Below, in pieces: positions 1-12,472 of a stretch of 64,000 bases of DNA (positions are counted from its first letter, which is position 1; every line of letters starts with the position of its first letter). The position numbers and the translations under genes were made by a program. The notes under the pieces are model-generated. The model was not told the DNA's origin. It saw only the letters and a list, made by a program, of their open reading frames with translations, and did not search any database. The DNA is from Hippophae tibetana (Eukaryota > Streptophyta > Magnoliopsida > Rosales > Elaeagnaceae). The stretch spans positions 12,811,319-12,875,318 of the forward strand of contig CM072808.1 in assembly GCA_037013495.1 (NCBI GenBank), given 5' to 3'.

Positions 1-204
1 AATGGGAGAACTAGAACCATAATTGATATTACTTCTGGTGGAACTTTGATGTTCGGGGACTAAAATGTATAAAAAAAGGCTAGGGACAAAAATGTATTTT
101 AAGATAAAAATTAGAGACCAAAAGAGTTGTTAACCCTTTTAAAAATTAAAATAAAATTTTATAACAAACAAGTTTTCTAATTTTACATCTTTAAAAAATT
201 AGGA
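1..204. other. AT-rich sequence, nothing recognised
   Basis: No coding region, RNA gene or repeat that I can name. The stretch lies outside the arms of the foldback that follows. Confidence 0.4.
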
Positions 205-975
205 AAATTTTATTTATGTCCCACGTATACAACTAAATACATACTCAAATATTTTATATTATTTAAAATAATAATAAAATATTACAATTCACCAAATACA
301 TCCCATACTTTTCATCTTTAAGCTAAAAAATAACTACTAATAATTTTGTCTACCTCTATCATCACCACTACTACTACAACCATCATTACAAATTTCAACC
401 CTAAACTCAAATCATATAATTATTTAATCATTATATATATTACTTACTTTAAAATGGAAAACTTAGACACAAATTTTGAACATTAAAGAAGAGTCAAAAA
501 AGTTTATATTTTGCATTTTTTTATTTTGTGAATTGATAGATATTCGGCAAACCAAGATCGTATATGTAAGACATGTTTTATTTACATATTCCAAACATAC
601 AAGAAATTTTTGGAACATGTAACTGAACATTTCTTATATGTAAGACCTAGGTTTGCCGAACATCTATTAATTCGTGAAAAAAATCACAAGCATTATAGAC
701 ATAACTCTTTTTATTCTTATTTAATATTTAGTATTTGAGTATCTAAGTTTTTCATTTTAAAGTAAGTAAAATATATAATGATTAAATGGTTATATGATTT
801 GAGTTTAGGATTGAAGGTTGTAATGGTAGTCATGGACAAAATAATTAGTAGTTGGTTTTTAAGTTAGATGTATTTGGTGGATTATACATGTTTTACTTTT
901 ATTATCATTTTATATATTTTAATCATTTTAAATCTTGTAAGGTATATATTTTTGTAATAGATGTGGGATGTGAGT
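205..975. repeat. Long inverted repeat (foldback/MITE-like)
   Basis: The left half (about 205-590) reappears as its reverse complement in the right half (about 600-975). For example, the stretch around 385-470 (CTAAACTCAAATCATATAA ... TTACTTACTTTAAAATG) pairs with 745-825 at roughly 90% identity by eye. The centre near 590 contains CGGCAAACC and GGTTTGCCG, so pairing continues almost to the loop. There is no coding potential. The structure fits a foldback transposon or large MITE. A hairpin small-RNA precursor is an alternative that cannot be separated from sequence alone. Confidence 0.75.
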
Positions 976-1569
976 AAAATGAGCCAAAAATTAACTCATG
1001 TTACTAAAATAATAAATTAGAGTGAAATTGGCTTAGTATAGAATGTATATCAGTGTAACTAATTTATTTCCTAATATCGTTAGGCGATGTCGTGTTGAGT
1101 GAAGGAATTGTCGTTTTTACCCATGCACGTTATATTGAGAAGAGAAAGATCTTTCCCTCATATATAGGTTATCCAACATATATATATATTCTAGTTATTT
1201 CCTCGTCATTTTTTATACTTATTTATTTGATTTTTTGCAAATTTTTCATTGTCCATTTCTGAATCAGTGGTTGTGTTCTTCCTTGTGCTACTAGTATGTG
1301 ATTTTTCATCTTTTTTAATGTGATGTTTTGGTGTATTTTTGTTCTTTTTCATTTACTTTATTCATATGTTGTTCAAGATTTTTGTTTGATTATCTTGATT
1401 CATTAATCTCATTTCTAGTACAATACATTTTTCTATGTTTTTATGTCTTTTGGTTTGTGTATTTATATTTTTGTTTCCCCCTTTTAAACTTATTCATTTC
1501 ATTTGTCACTAACAAGTAAGTTTTTTTCCCTATGTATTTTGTTGTTATTTGATTTTTTTTACTATCATG
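976..1569. other. AT-rich spacer, nothing recognised
   Basis: T-rich sequence with short chance reading frames of low-complexity F/L/Y composition and no recognisable gene. ATCAT at 1564-1568 matches 3121-3125 and may be the target duplication of the adjoining LTR. Confidence 0.4.
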
Positions 1570-3120
1570 TGATGACTCTATGAAAGTAGAGTCATTAGCG
1601 CATTTTTTACTTAATATTTACTTGTTTTATTTAATAAATTGTATTTTTATGGCCAAAAATATTAAAATATAATTTTTTAGTGAAATGAGATGAAAATATA
1701 ATATTTGGAATTTTTTTGAATTTTTAACGCAAGACCGATCAGAAGCTACCATGTGTCATACCACGCAAGTGAAGAGCTGACTAGGCAAGCCACGCAGATT
1801 CCATGGAAACAGGGACAACGAATCACATTACGCTACATGTGAGGAGGATGAAACATGCGCCATGTGTCAACACAGGATTCAATTCAAGTTCGAGCTTGGT
1901 TAAACCGTGTTGCCACGTGTCGTTATGCCATTGCTCCATGCGATCCACCCTTATGCCACTCTATCTATTTCCATGAATCATGTCACGCCACGTGATGCTG
2001 ACTCAGCGAATGTTGATTCTGACCGGTCTCCCCTACCACGCGTCGCTCCCTGATTTGCCCAGTGAATTCCCGATGCCATGTGTCGCACTGTGATTAACTG
2101 GCATTGTCAATTTTGCTTATTTTGATCATAGCCCTTGATCTAAAGTTGATATGATGGTCCAGATCACACCTGAGCAATATTTAAGCCCCTAATCACTCCA
2201 TAAACCCGAAATGACCCCATTGGCATAATTTTAGTCAATATTTGGAGCTAAAAAGAGAAAAAAAATTCAAGAGATGACACAATTTTGGTGGAGATTTAAA
2301 AAAAGATTAACAGTAAAATTCAAGAGATTGATTATATTTCTTCTTCTACTCTTTTCTTTATCAATTTTTATGTCTTTCTTTATGAAAAATATGAGCTTTA
2401 TGAACACAATTATGTATAGTTAATTTATTAATCTAGGGATCTTATGAACCCAATTTTCACCATGTAATGATTTAATATTTTACCCCAATTATAATTATAA
2501 TTTTAATTTAATTATATTATTTAATATGATTTTATGCTACTAATTGTTTGGCCAACAATTTATCTATAGAGGCAATTAAATAGATTTGAGAGAATTATTT
2601 AATTGTTTGTCTTGATTAAATAACATGCATAGTTTCTAGGCATAGATGTATGATTCTTATGTATGTGATCCATAATTGATGAACTTAATAAGTAGTATGC
2701 AATTTAATTGGCATAAGAGTGTGATTAAATTAATTACTATATGGTGTATAGTTTACTTGAGAGAGGAATACATGTTAGGTTAGACTCAATTGATTATTTA
2801 ATTAATTGATAATTATATTGGGGAGATTTTAGCGATTCGCATGTTTAGAAAATTGGGGAATTAAGTATTCCTAGATATTTTCTCATATATATTTTTAGTT
2901 ACCAAAATCTAATTTAATTAATTATTGCTATTTATTTTTAGTTATTTTAATTTTGCTTCCTTAAAATATAAAAACACAAAAAAATTGATTTTTATTTTTT
3001 TAGTTTTAAAAATTAGTTTATAATAAAATAATCTCTGTGTGAACGATCTTTTCTTATCATTATATTACTTGTTATGCTATGTATACTTGCGTATTCATTA
3101 CACACACTTTGTGTGTAGCA
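1570..3120 (+). mobile_element. Solo-LTR-like element, diverged
   Basis: It starts TGATGACTC and ends GTGTGTAGCA. It is organised like the LTR at 41238-43218: a 5'-terminal hairpin (ATGACTCTA/TAGAGTCAT at 1572-1595), a GC-richer block with CACGTG motifs (near 1911 and 1988), a TATA-like CAATATTTAAG near 2175, and a 3' end resembling CTCYGTGxGAACGAT...TATACTTGC. ATCAT occurs at both sides, with one unexplained G at 1569 on the left. No primer-binding site or gag/pol follows, so it is best read as a solo LTR of a Ty3/gypsy element. The exact borders are inferred. Confidence 0.6.
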
Positions 3121-3261
3121 ATCATCTTGTACATTATCTTGGGTTTCTGAAAGTTTTGTTTCTTTCTTTACATTTTGAATCTTTGTTATGTTTTTTTGTT
3201 TTGTGTTTGATATGGATTTTTGTATTTTAATCAAATGTTTTGAATCTGATTTTATTGTCGT

Positions 3262-6200
3262 ATGTCTAAAAGGAAAGGTGTTGTTACTAGTATGGCAAAT
3301 CTATCTAAGAAGACTCTTACTCATGTAGAGGATAATATTAGTAAGATTTAGGTTCTTCTTACAACTTTTTAATTGATACCTGTAACTTAGTTTATTATTG
3401 TATATTTATTAAATGTATGTTGTTATTGTATTAATATTATGATGTTACAGATTATATTATTCTTTCTATGATTCATGTTTATTTATTTTTTGAAATATCA
3501 TATATTCTATAATATGTTTTGGCTAACTTGCATTTTTTTCAATTATTTTTATGTTTTATAACCTTTGTATGGTATTTGCAAAATAAAATTAGATTTTTTT
3601 GTAATGTACAATGTTACATTGAAGTATAAGAGTAATGTAATATCTTACATTATATAGTTATGTATAATTTTTAATTTGTATTCATTATTAGTTTCTATTG
3701 TTTAGGTTGTTATGTACATATACATTGTTCTTTATTGTAATCATATATGTGGTTACATGTATATCAATAATGTTCAAATTACATTATTTGTATTTTTTTC
3801 ATTTTTAATCTTGTTGTGTTCATTTTTAATCTTGATGTATTTTATTACATATTTTTACTCCCATTTTTATGTGATATTATTTTTTCATTCATTTTTAGGT
3901 TTCATACCTTAAAGATAATTTATTGTTCTCTAACCTTCTTGGTATGAATGATGATTTTAATGTTTGTTATGGCTCTAATGCCACACCTTAAATAGTGGTT
4001 ACTCATATAAAGAGTGTATTGAACGAGGCTCAAAAGTTACAATTTCAAGAGTCATGCTTTGGAAAAACAAAGATGAGTCTACTGATGTTGATAAGGATTC
4101 AACTTCTTTTATTAATAAGTATATTAGTAAGTTCTGTTCCATCAAATATCTTGAGTTTTTGGTGAATTGTATTAGGAAGCCTAATATACGCTTCGTTACT
4201 ACTCGTAAGAATAAGGGTGGTACAAAATCAAAGGAGGTTAGTTTAAGCAGTAAGGCTTCCAAAGGAAAGCAAGTTACTGGTCATGAGTTTGAGTCTATTG
4301 AGGCTAGATAAAAGGATGTTGTTTTGATCTATTTGGTTTACTTTTTAGTGTGTAGTTTGCTCAAGAGGGTGAAAAAGTATTTGTTTGAAGAGAAGCATTG
4401 CTATTGGCTAGTGATTGAGATAAGTTAAATTCTTATCCTTGGGGTGACATTGTGTTAAACTTACTATTTGACAACTTGAAAAAGATTGTGTGAATATGCA
4501 TAATGTGGCTTTAAGAATGGATCAATAAAAGGAAAAAACTAAGTTAAAACAAAAGAAGGACGATAAGGTTTGTTTTCAAATATATGGACTTAGTTTAGCA
4601 TTCTAAGTTTGGATATATGATGTCCTTCCAGATATCAGGAATGAACTAGTTGTTTACTTAAATGATGAATTACTAACAATGCTAAGATGGATGGTTGTTA
4701 TCAAGCCGAAACTGTTTGAATGATGAATTCCCAACAATGCTAAGGTGAATGGTTGTTATGAAGTCGAAACTTCTAGAATGATGAATTCCCAACATTGCTT
4801 ATTTCCATTATTTTTCATCAAAATGTAACATGTTACGTCATTTTTGATATATTATGTAACATGTTACAACGATAGATTGCATTTTTGTAACATGTTATAT
4901 TTTTTGTTTACATTTGATATAGCATGTTACATTATGTAGAAATCTGATTTTTACATGATATAACAAGTTATATTGTATGTAATAGTGTACACAATATATG
5001 ATGTTATTTGTTAAATAACTTTTGAATTAGTATGTTTGAGTTTATATTAATTTTATTTTGATAACATTGCTTATTATGTTGTGTTTTATTTTGGTAGGTT
5101 CATGTGAATACGATGCTCGTACATAAGGATGCACCTTGCTTTAAATCTTTGTTATCACATGTCGAAGTAATTTATTATAATGTGATGGGATTGTCTCAAA
5201 ATTAAGCTTGTGGTTCGTAAGATGAACATGTTAATGATGCTTTGTTGAAGGATAAGTTAGAAGAGAATAAAAAGAAGTTTTGTAAGGAATGGTTGGATGA
5301 AGGGTCCAAGTCATTGAATGTAGACTTCGATACTTTTTATGATAAATTGACTTCATATATTGATGATAAATTCAATTAGTAAAAAGCTTATTTTGATCTA
5401 AAGTTTGATGAGAATAGATTTACTATTGATGGATTCTGTGCGAATATTATAATGATTTCTTTGAGTTTTTCAATGTGGAAGTTGTAAATTATTATTTGAT
5501 ATTAATATATTTTTTTTGTTTATTATATTACTAACCAATTTTATCATTGATTTGATTTTGAATTTTTTTTTGTTGATAGGCACAATATACTTTCAAATCA
5601 TACAAGTCTCTGACTAAGGCTTGTACTACACCTATTCGGCCTACAAAGGGTGGCATTTGTGGTAGGGTTTCAAATGATGATGATGTAGACAAGCCATCTT
5701 TTGATCATGATTTGGAATACTCATAAATTATTCTGAAGATTTATGCTCTCCCTCTTGTGATCCAAATATTGACAATGATACATTATATATCTACTTTTGT
5801 GTTAGAAAAGGAAAGGAGATCAATTAAACTATCAAGAGCTATTTTTAGTCCGTATGTTTGTCCTCCTAAGAATGGTGTGTCTTTTTCTTATGGAAGAATA
5901 CAAATGAAGCCTTCAATTAAACCTATGGGATCAAGTTCTCGTGTTGATGATCCATATAGATTTATAGATATTTATGAGGATGATGATGCATTAGTGCATC
6001 CAAGTTTTCCTTATCAACCTCTTACTAAGGATTGGAAGAAGCATTTTAATGAACGTTTTAAAAAGAAATCTCCATATGTATTTTATCTATTTATTTTCGT
6101 TATATATATATATATATATATTATCTTTATTGACATAGTTCCCTTTGCAATTAGTGATCCAATTAAAATCCAATATCGAGACTTGGCCATTGATAAGAAG

Positions 6201-7361
6201 GATTTCATTCTTCCTTTGGAAAGGGCTACATGACTACTTCATGGCATTATAAGTATTACAATTATTTTTGTTTGAATATTATACTCATGAACTTTTTTTA
6301 TTATATACTTTAATAATTGCATGTATTTTTTTGTTGTTTTGTAGCATTTGGATAGTATTTTGTATGAGATACATGCATGGAGGTCTCAATTTCTAAACAC
6401 TTTTGATTTGAAGAATTATTCTACATTGGAGAACTTTTTTAGTACAAATATTGTATAGGTTTTAAAATTTTCAAATTATGATATTATGAAATATATTACC
6501 CTATATATCAGTTACAATGTAATATTTCTCAAGATAATTGGAGTTCACAAACAATATAACATATTACATAATAATTAAATATTAGAATTATTCTAATTTA
6601 GACACATTAAGGGATGGATTGTTTTTTTATTTATTCAATATATAAAGTAATAGTAAGATAACATATCACAGTTTAACATCCATGTAACATAATGATTAAG
6701 AATGTAACTTTTACTTAGCATGTCCAAAATGATACTTGGTGTTATATATTGTATTTCAATGTGTTATTAGTTTATATATAATAACTATTCATCATATTTA
6801 ATATAGTTTTAATTTTAACTTACATATTTTTTACAGGTGGAGTGTATGAATTTGGTAATCGCTTGTTGTGAAAATACAAAGAATATCTGTCTAGATGTCA
6901 ATAATTATTTGGACATACTGTATGTACCAATTAATATTGACAGTATTCATCGTGTATGCAACATAATATATTTAGACAAACGATTTATCAAGTTATATGA
7001 TTCTTGGACATATCTAATCTAAAGGAAAAGTGTAATCATAACGCTCATGATACCTATCTTGTCATATTTTTTGGGGTATCATGGATATGGTGAGAATCAA
7101 CAAGTCGATCTATACACTTCGTGGCCAATATTTGTGGTTGATGGTGTTCCAAATCAAGCCAATGTGTAAGAATTTTTTATTCTATGTTGTTAATATTTTT
7201 TATTTATAATATCATTTAATTCATCTTAATGTATTTTTATTTTTTTTGCTATTTTTATGTTGAAGCTATGATTGTGAGGTTTGGTTCCTCAAAATTGTAG
7301 AGTTCTTGACAAAATGAAGGATGTTGGATATGATCAATTCGATTACTTTTCTGAAGATTAG
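3262..7361 (+). pseudogene. DUF1985-Ulp1 (C48 peptidase)-like transposon gene
   Basis: Scattered exonic pieces in changing frames. Around 3985-4560 the translation resembles DUF1985: the region near 4400-4480 reads like KLNSYPWGDIV once stops and frame changes are ignored, and IYGLSLAF-VWIYDVLPDI follows near 4580-4640. Around 6838-7020 it matches an Ulp1 core: LDILYVPINIDSIHRVC, with the catalytic His, and FIKLYDSW, with the Asp. Near 7264 DCEVWFLKIVEFL supplies the Cys region. Ulp1 enzymes cleave SUMO-type conjugates. Here several in-frame stops, frameshifts and the loss of the usual HW and GDCG context argue against a working enzyme. Long T-rich introns separate the pieces and carry the TGTAACATGTTACA motif. 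Boundaries are approximate. Confidence 0.6.
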
Positions 7362-8050
7362 GTATAGATATTGTGTATAATTTGTTTGTAATAATGGATT
7401 GATAAACCCTAACTATTAGGAGTGGATAGATATTAACAATTCATTTCTTGTTAGAATATTGTAATATTCATAGAAATATGAACATATATTAGTATGTAAT
7501 ATTTATGCTTTTCCTAAAATTAATGGTTTGATCAATGTAGTTTTCTTTTGTTAATCTTATTATAATTTAATGATATAATTTGTCACTTTACTTCTCGTGT
7601 ATTTAAATTTGTTAAGTCGTTATTTCTTTATCATATTATGTAACATGTTACATTGTATTATAATATCAATGTAACAAGTTGCATTATGTTCGATTTTAAC
7701 TATTAACTATGTAACAGGATATATTGCCTTATAAGAGCAATAAAACAAGTTACATTATATTCGATAATGTTTTTCTTATTATCAAACATATTATATTATT
7801 TTTTTTATATCAATATAACTTGTTACATTATATTTGCAAAACAATATATTTCTTAAAACATATATAGTTTATGTTAACAAATGAAATAGATAAAATCAAA
7901 AGATTCACAAATATTACTTGATCATGGCATTTTAATAAAAGATCCTTATCAACCAATATAAACACATACATATGTAAATTTAGTACTAAAATGAAAAATT
8001 AAACTAAAGTAAATCAATAATAATATAAAATGTAAAGTGGTATAAATTTA

Positions 8051-9806
8051 TTATTGTGTTGCATTTTCTTTATTCTTCTTCTTCTTCCTTTCCTTCTTGA
8101 GTTCTTTAAAATCATCAAGTACTGGTATCCTTGATTTCCTTATTCTTCGTTTCTTTTTCTCTTCTATGCTATCTTCTTCTTCTTCTTTTTTAATAATTGG
8201 TGGCAACACTAAAACATCTCTTACAATGGTTGGAAAATTCAATTTGCTTTCTTCTTCTATTGGGTAAATTGGAGCTTCAAATGTTAACTTCAAGTAAGTT
8301 GTGTTGTAGTATATTGAACACATGTATTCTATGGATAACTTCTTTTCTTTGCATGCCGCAATTGCATGTGCACAAGAAGTCTTAAGTATTTGAAATTTAC
8401 CACAAGTACAATTTTTGTTCTAAGTCTACAATGTAACTTCAAACTCTTTTTTTACTTGTACTATTTGACTATTTATGTATATTACTTTCATATGTTTTGT
8501 CTTGATCTTCCATTTTTTCAATTTTATCTTGCACCTATTTTGTTAGTATTCTCATATTTAAAGCAACTAACCTCCTTTTTGCAAACCAACTTTGGATTAT
8601 GTCTCGTATCTCTCTCAATAAATGTGTTACAAGGATGTCTCTAGCATGCCTTAGTGTTGAATTCATGTATTCTGCATTGTTTGAAGTCATAAAGTTGTAC
8701 TTGTTATTGGAGATGGACATTTTGATCTTTCCCATGATAAGTAGTCGGTTTTGATTATGTATTTTCATCATTGCTTTTGAACCTTCATTAAGCATGTACA
8801 TATTTATGTTGAACTCCTCTTCAATATAAACATAAGTAACTAGTTTGAAGTAGGTGTTTACAGCTTTGTTGTGATAGTAGATTACAAGGTTTTGTTTCAT
8901 GTGATAATAACAATAACAATGATGTGCCTTATTGTCATAAACCATACCAATTATCGATTTTATTACTTGATCTCTATCTAAAACTATAACCAAATTTTCT
9001 TTTCTCTAATAGATAGCTTTAATTTTTTTAAAAACCATTTTCATGCTTTTGTTGTTTCCCATCTACCACCCCAAATGCAACAGGGTATATCTGCATTACA
9101 TTATTTGTTACATTAGTAACTTATTATGTAACATGTTACATTATCAGTTTTGTATAAATTAACAAGTTACATATGAGAAGTTTTTTTAAAATATGATTAA
9201 GTAAACAATAATTTTACCATAAAATCATTATTACTTGATTGTTTCCATCTTTTGTAACTGCTACAAGTAATACCCTTCCTTCTCTTTCTTTGATAAAATC
9301 TCCATCAACTATTAGTACTGGCCTCATGTATTTGTTGAATCCATTTATGCATTCTCCAATTTCCATGAATCCATACCTAAGTTGGAATCTACATAAGTTT
9401 TTATCCTTTTTTAACATGTAGAAGAATTTAGGTAGTTTACTATATACTTGTTTTAATGCTTTTTTTCCAATGATTTCTCTTTTGTAAGTGATTATAACTC
9501 TTGATTTCCTTTTTATGTCACCTATAATTCTTTTGGCCTCAATTGTCTACCTAGATCTTGGTAAAATTCTTTAATGTTGTCAGTTACATACTTGTACATG
9601 GTATGTTTGTCTCTTTAATCCTTGAACATATGTAAACATGAATGATATTCATCGTAAGTGGTTACCTTGAATGAATCTAATTGTTCAATCTTGTTTGCTA
9701 CAACTCTCCAAAGACAAATTTTATCTTTGCATTTCATTCTACTGCTTGACTTGTTAGAGTTTCTAACCTTGTAATAGAACCTATTAGTTATTTCTAATGT
9801 TGACAC
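8051..9806 (-). pseudogene. MULE (MuDR-type) transposase, broken
   Basis: Read from right to left, the domains come in the order expected for MURA-like transposases. 9806-9615 is a MuDR N-terminal zinc-binding domain (CKDKICLWRVVANK ... YDEYHSC). 9417-9214 is the start of the catalytic core (NKYMRPVLIVDGDF, VAVTKDGNNQ). After an intron-like gap holding the palindromic motif, the core continues (IYPVAFGVVDG near 9090, then 8993-8535 with HCYCYYHMKQNL and NFMTSNNAEYMNS). 8440-8310 is a SWIM zinc finger (CTCGKF ... SCAHA). The tail is a lysine/glutamate-rich end stopping at 8051. An in-frame stop near 9010 and frame changes make it a pseudogene in this copy. The family assignment is firm; the exon borders are not. 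Confidence 0.8.
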
Positions 9807-10373
9807 ATGAAATTTGAGAGCCTATTTGTTATATAAAAAAACCTACCATTGTATAGCCCTTCCTCAGTATCAGAATCTGTTGTTGAGTCATTCTCACTAT
9901 CTGAGCTTGTTGTTACATTATTAGAATTTGAAGGTAAACTAATCTCTTCATGAATATCTTATTGGTTGTATGAGTTACATATAATTTGTTATACTCTTCA
10001 TTATGTTTTCCAACATTTGTATTGATGAAGTACTATACATCTTTATCATCCTCTAAGTTTAGGGTTATATGAATGCCCGTACATTTCATCTTGATGTCGA
10101 TATCTCCAATTAAAAGTAATGCATCGCATATTCTTTCTTCAATTCCTTCAAAATCATATTTCTTTCTATGCATATGCCTTTTGGAATACAATTCATATAT
10201 TTTTCTTCTTCTTCATAAAATATCCATTTTCCACTGTAAATAAAAATTGTTTCACTATTTGTCTCACATATTTAATAAATATTAAAATTTACCTTATAGT
10301 CATAATATTACTTAGACAATACTAAAAGAATACACATAAATTGAAAAAGATAAAAGTATTCAAACATGTTAAT

Positions 10374-10434
10374 GTAACAAATATAACAAATATAACAAAT
10401 ATAACAAATATAACAAATATAACAAATATAACAA
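10374..10434. repeat. 9-bp tandem repeat (ATAACAAAT)n
   Basis: About six and a half head-to-tail copies of ATAACAAAT lie beside a cluster of the palindromic motif, in the right-hand non-coding part of the MULE. Confidence 0.85.
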
Positions 10435-10974
10435 AAAACAAAAAATGTAACATATTACATTACAGTCTATTTTAACATGGTGTAACATGTTATATTACGT
10501 TATTTTAAAAATATAACATGTTACATCATGTGTTATCAAAATATTCTATTTTATCAAAATATTTCATCTATTTTAAAAATCAACATCTTGTTTACATTAA
10601 AATAACATTTAAATGATGAACGAAATAAAATGTATATAGATTTAGATATTTTGGATAATTTAGAATCATAAAACAATTCTATGTAGAATACAATTAAGAT
10701 TTGAAAGACTACATTTCAAAGTACAATGAATGAATATATTTCAATTTTTAAAGTGTAATACATATACATATAATTTAGTGAAATGAAATACTCACTTACA
10801 AAGCTTGATCTAACCTCAATTTGCTTGTTAATTGATTTGGTGGTTTTTGTAACATATAAGTGAAACGTGGGATTTAGTTAATGTTTTAACGATGAATAGA
10901 AGATAATTTGATAAAATATTATTAAATGTAATATAATGCTATTTATGCCATTATTTTGAAAATTAGAAAGCGAA

Positions 10975-11300
10975 ATAATAATGGGCCTTTTTAACTAAGC
11001 TTCTCAAAGCCCATTTATAGTCCGGACTGACAAATGAAAAGAATAGGGGCTTGCATCTGTGACCAAACACATAAAGCACTTTATTCTCTTATTCTCTTAT
11101 TCTGGATTAGGGTTAAACTCTTCGACAATCAGAGATTTTCCTAGGCGCCAACCAATTCTTGAAGTCAAATTTTATCAATCTCTCAGGACAAACAAACGGG
11201 TAAAACCAGCTTTACAATTTTCACCTTTTGGTAACACTACACACCAATGTGTTTGAGTTCGATGCTTCTTTGAATTTTCTCGCTCTAATCTCAGTTCTTC
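10975..11300 (+). promoter_or_regulatory. Probable promoter/5' UTR of the Myb/SANT-like gene
   Basis: Site II-type TCP motifs are present as TGGGCC (about 10982) and AGCCCATTT (about 11008). They are followed by a pyrimidine-rich repeat (TTATTCTC) and TTAGGGTTAAAC, resembling a telo-box. This combination is common upstream of plant housekeeping genes. The coding start is at 12473, so a 5' UTR intron of about 1.1 kb would be needed. The assignment is inference. Confidence 0.35.
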
Positions 11301-12472
11301 CTTGGATTAATTGTTGGAAACTATAAACTGGAAATTGAAGTTGACCACTTTTATAGAACTCTTAGTTTTGACGTTCAATTATGACATTAAATTCAATCTT
11401 ATAAACAAACTCATTTGAGAGCTGGATAAATGCAGCCAAAAAATTCAATATTTGCTTCAAGTATGGGGTTAATTCCCTTTCTTTTATGACTTTGTTGACA
11501 TGGAAGTGAATTCTGAGGCTTTTGATGGATTCTTCAATTTTTGTCTTTTTATCAGAAAATTTGAACCATATTTGTTGACATGTTTTTGAAACTTGAATTT
11601 TCAGCATCCTTTTCTAATTTGGCATTTGAAGAAGTAATCATATGAATATATTAGATGGCGGGTTCAACATTTGAAAACTCATCGCAGAGTGTTAGGTTCC
11701 TTAGCTCTAATTTTACTTTGGTGCTGTGGCTGTTCATCATAAAACTAAATGTAAAAGTATAAATCTTCTCAACTAAGATGTTGGGTTTTCTTTACTTTTC
11801 TCTTCTTGCCTATTCATTCTCTTTTTATATATTTGTGTGTCTCTTTTAATCTATAGAAGTTCACCCGTGTACATGTACATGATGTGGGTAATCAAACGTT
11901 CTAATTTGATGAAAATTTATAGAAAATTAAGAAAAATTGTCTGGGTCCGACGTCCGTATATGTCTCCAAAAGTTTGAGTCTTTATGTTGTAAAAGAGTAA
12001 CTAAAATAGCTTTTATTGTTTGGCATTAAATGGTCAAAGAACGTTGCAAAAGTGAAACAAGCTATTGCCTTTTGGGAGAAATGTTAAAATTGACGTTATT
12101 AAGTTTTTTGTGGCTTACTGATATGCGGATATGACATCAATTTGATCTTGAAAAAATATTAGTATATTCATCAAAATATGCAATGATTTCTAAATTCATG
12201 TCAAAGAAAAAGTAATGTAATAAGTAAAAGAAAATCAAATCCATGTTAGATTTTCTTTTATCTATAAAAAAATTGCCCATTTTGCACTGTTATTTGCAAA
12301 CTATACACCATTTTTTTTCTATAAGAACGTATCTAATTTGACGTAGAATGGTTGCAATATTCATCTGTTATCTATTAAACTTTTCCAGGTTTAAATTTGG
12401 AAAAACTAATGCATCAAAAATGGTATGACTTTCATGTGTAAGTTGATTTACATAAAACTTTTATGGTAAGGA
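11301..12472. other. Putative 5' UTR intron / upstream region
   Basis: AT-rich, with no sustained reading frame on either strand that resembles a protein. An in-frame TAA at 12467-12469 lies just before ATG 12473, which supports that ATG as the start unless an intron intervenes. Confidence 0.4.

Larger units (their letters stand above)
4823..10525. repeat. Dispersed near-palindrome TGTAACATGTTACA
   Basis: Exact or one- or two-base variants of TGTAACATGTTACA occur at about 4823, 4854, 4887, 4920, 6556, 7637, 7670, 7742, 7815, 9126, 9160, 10444, 10481 and 10510. They lie in introns of both element genes and in the spacers between and beyond them. I noticed no similar cluster elsewhere in the window. 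The distribution follows the MULE. Confidence 0.7.
3250..10900. mobile_element. Decayed Mutator-like element with Ulp1-type cargo gene
   Basis: This block contains two convergent, broken genes: a DUF1985-Ulp1-like protease gene on + (3262-7361) and a MuDR-type transposase on - (8051-9806). This pairing is known from plant MULEs of the Kaonashi/VANDAL type. A palindromic motif is repeated in its introns and flanks. I could not find convincing terminal inverted repeats or a 9-bp target duplication, so the borders are approximate. Non-TIR MULEs are common in this group. Confidence 0.65.
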
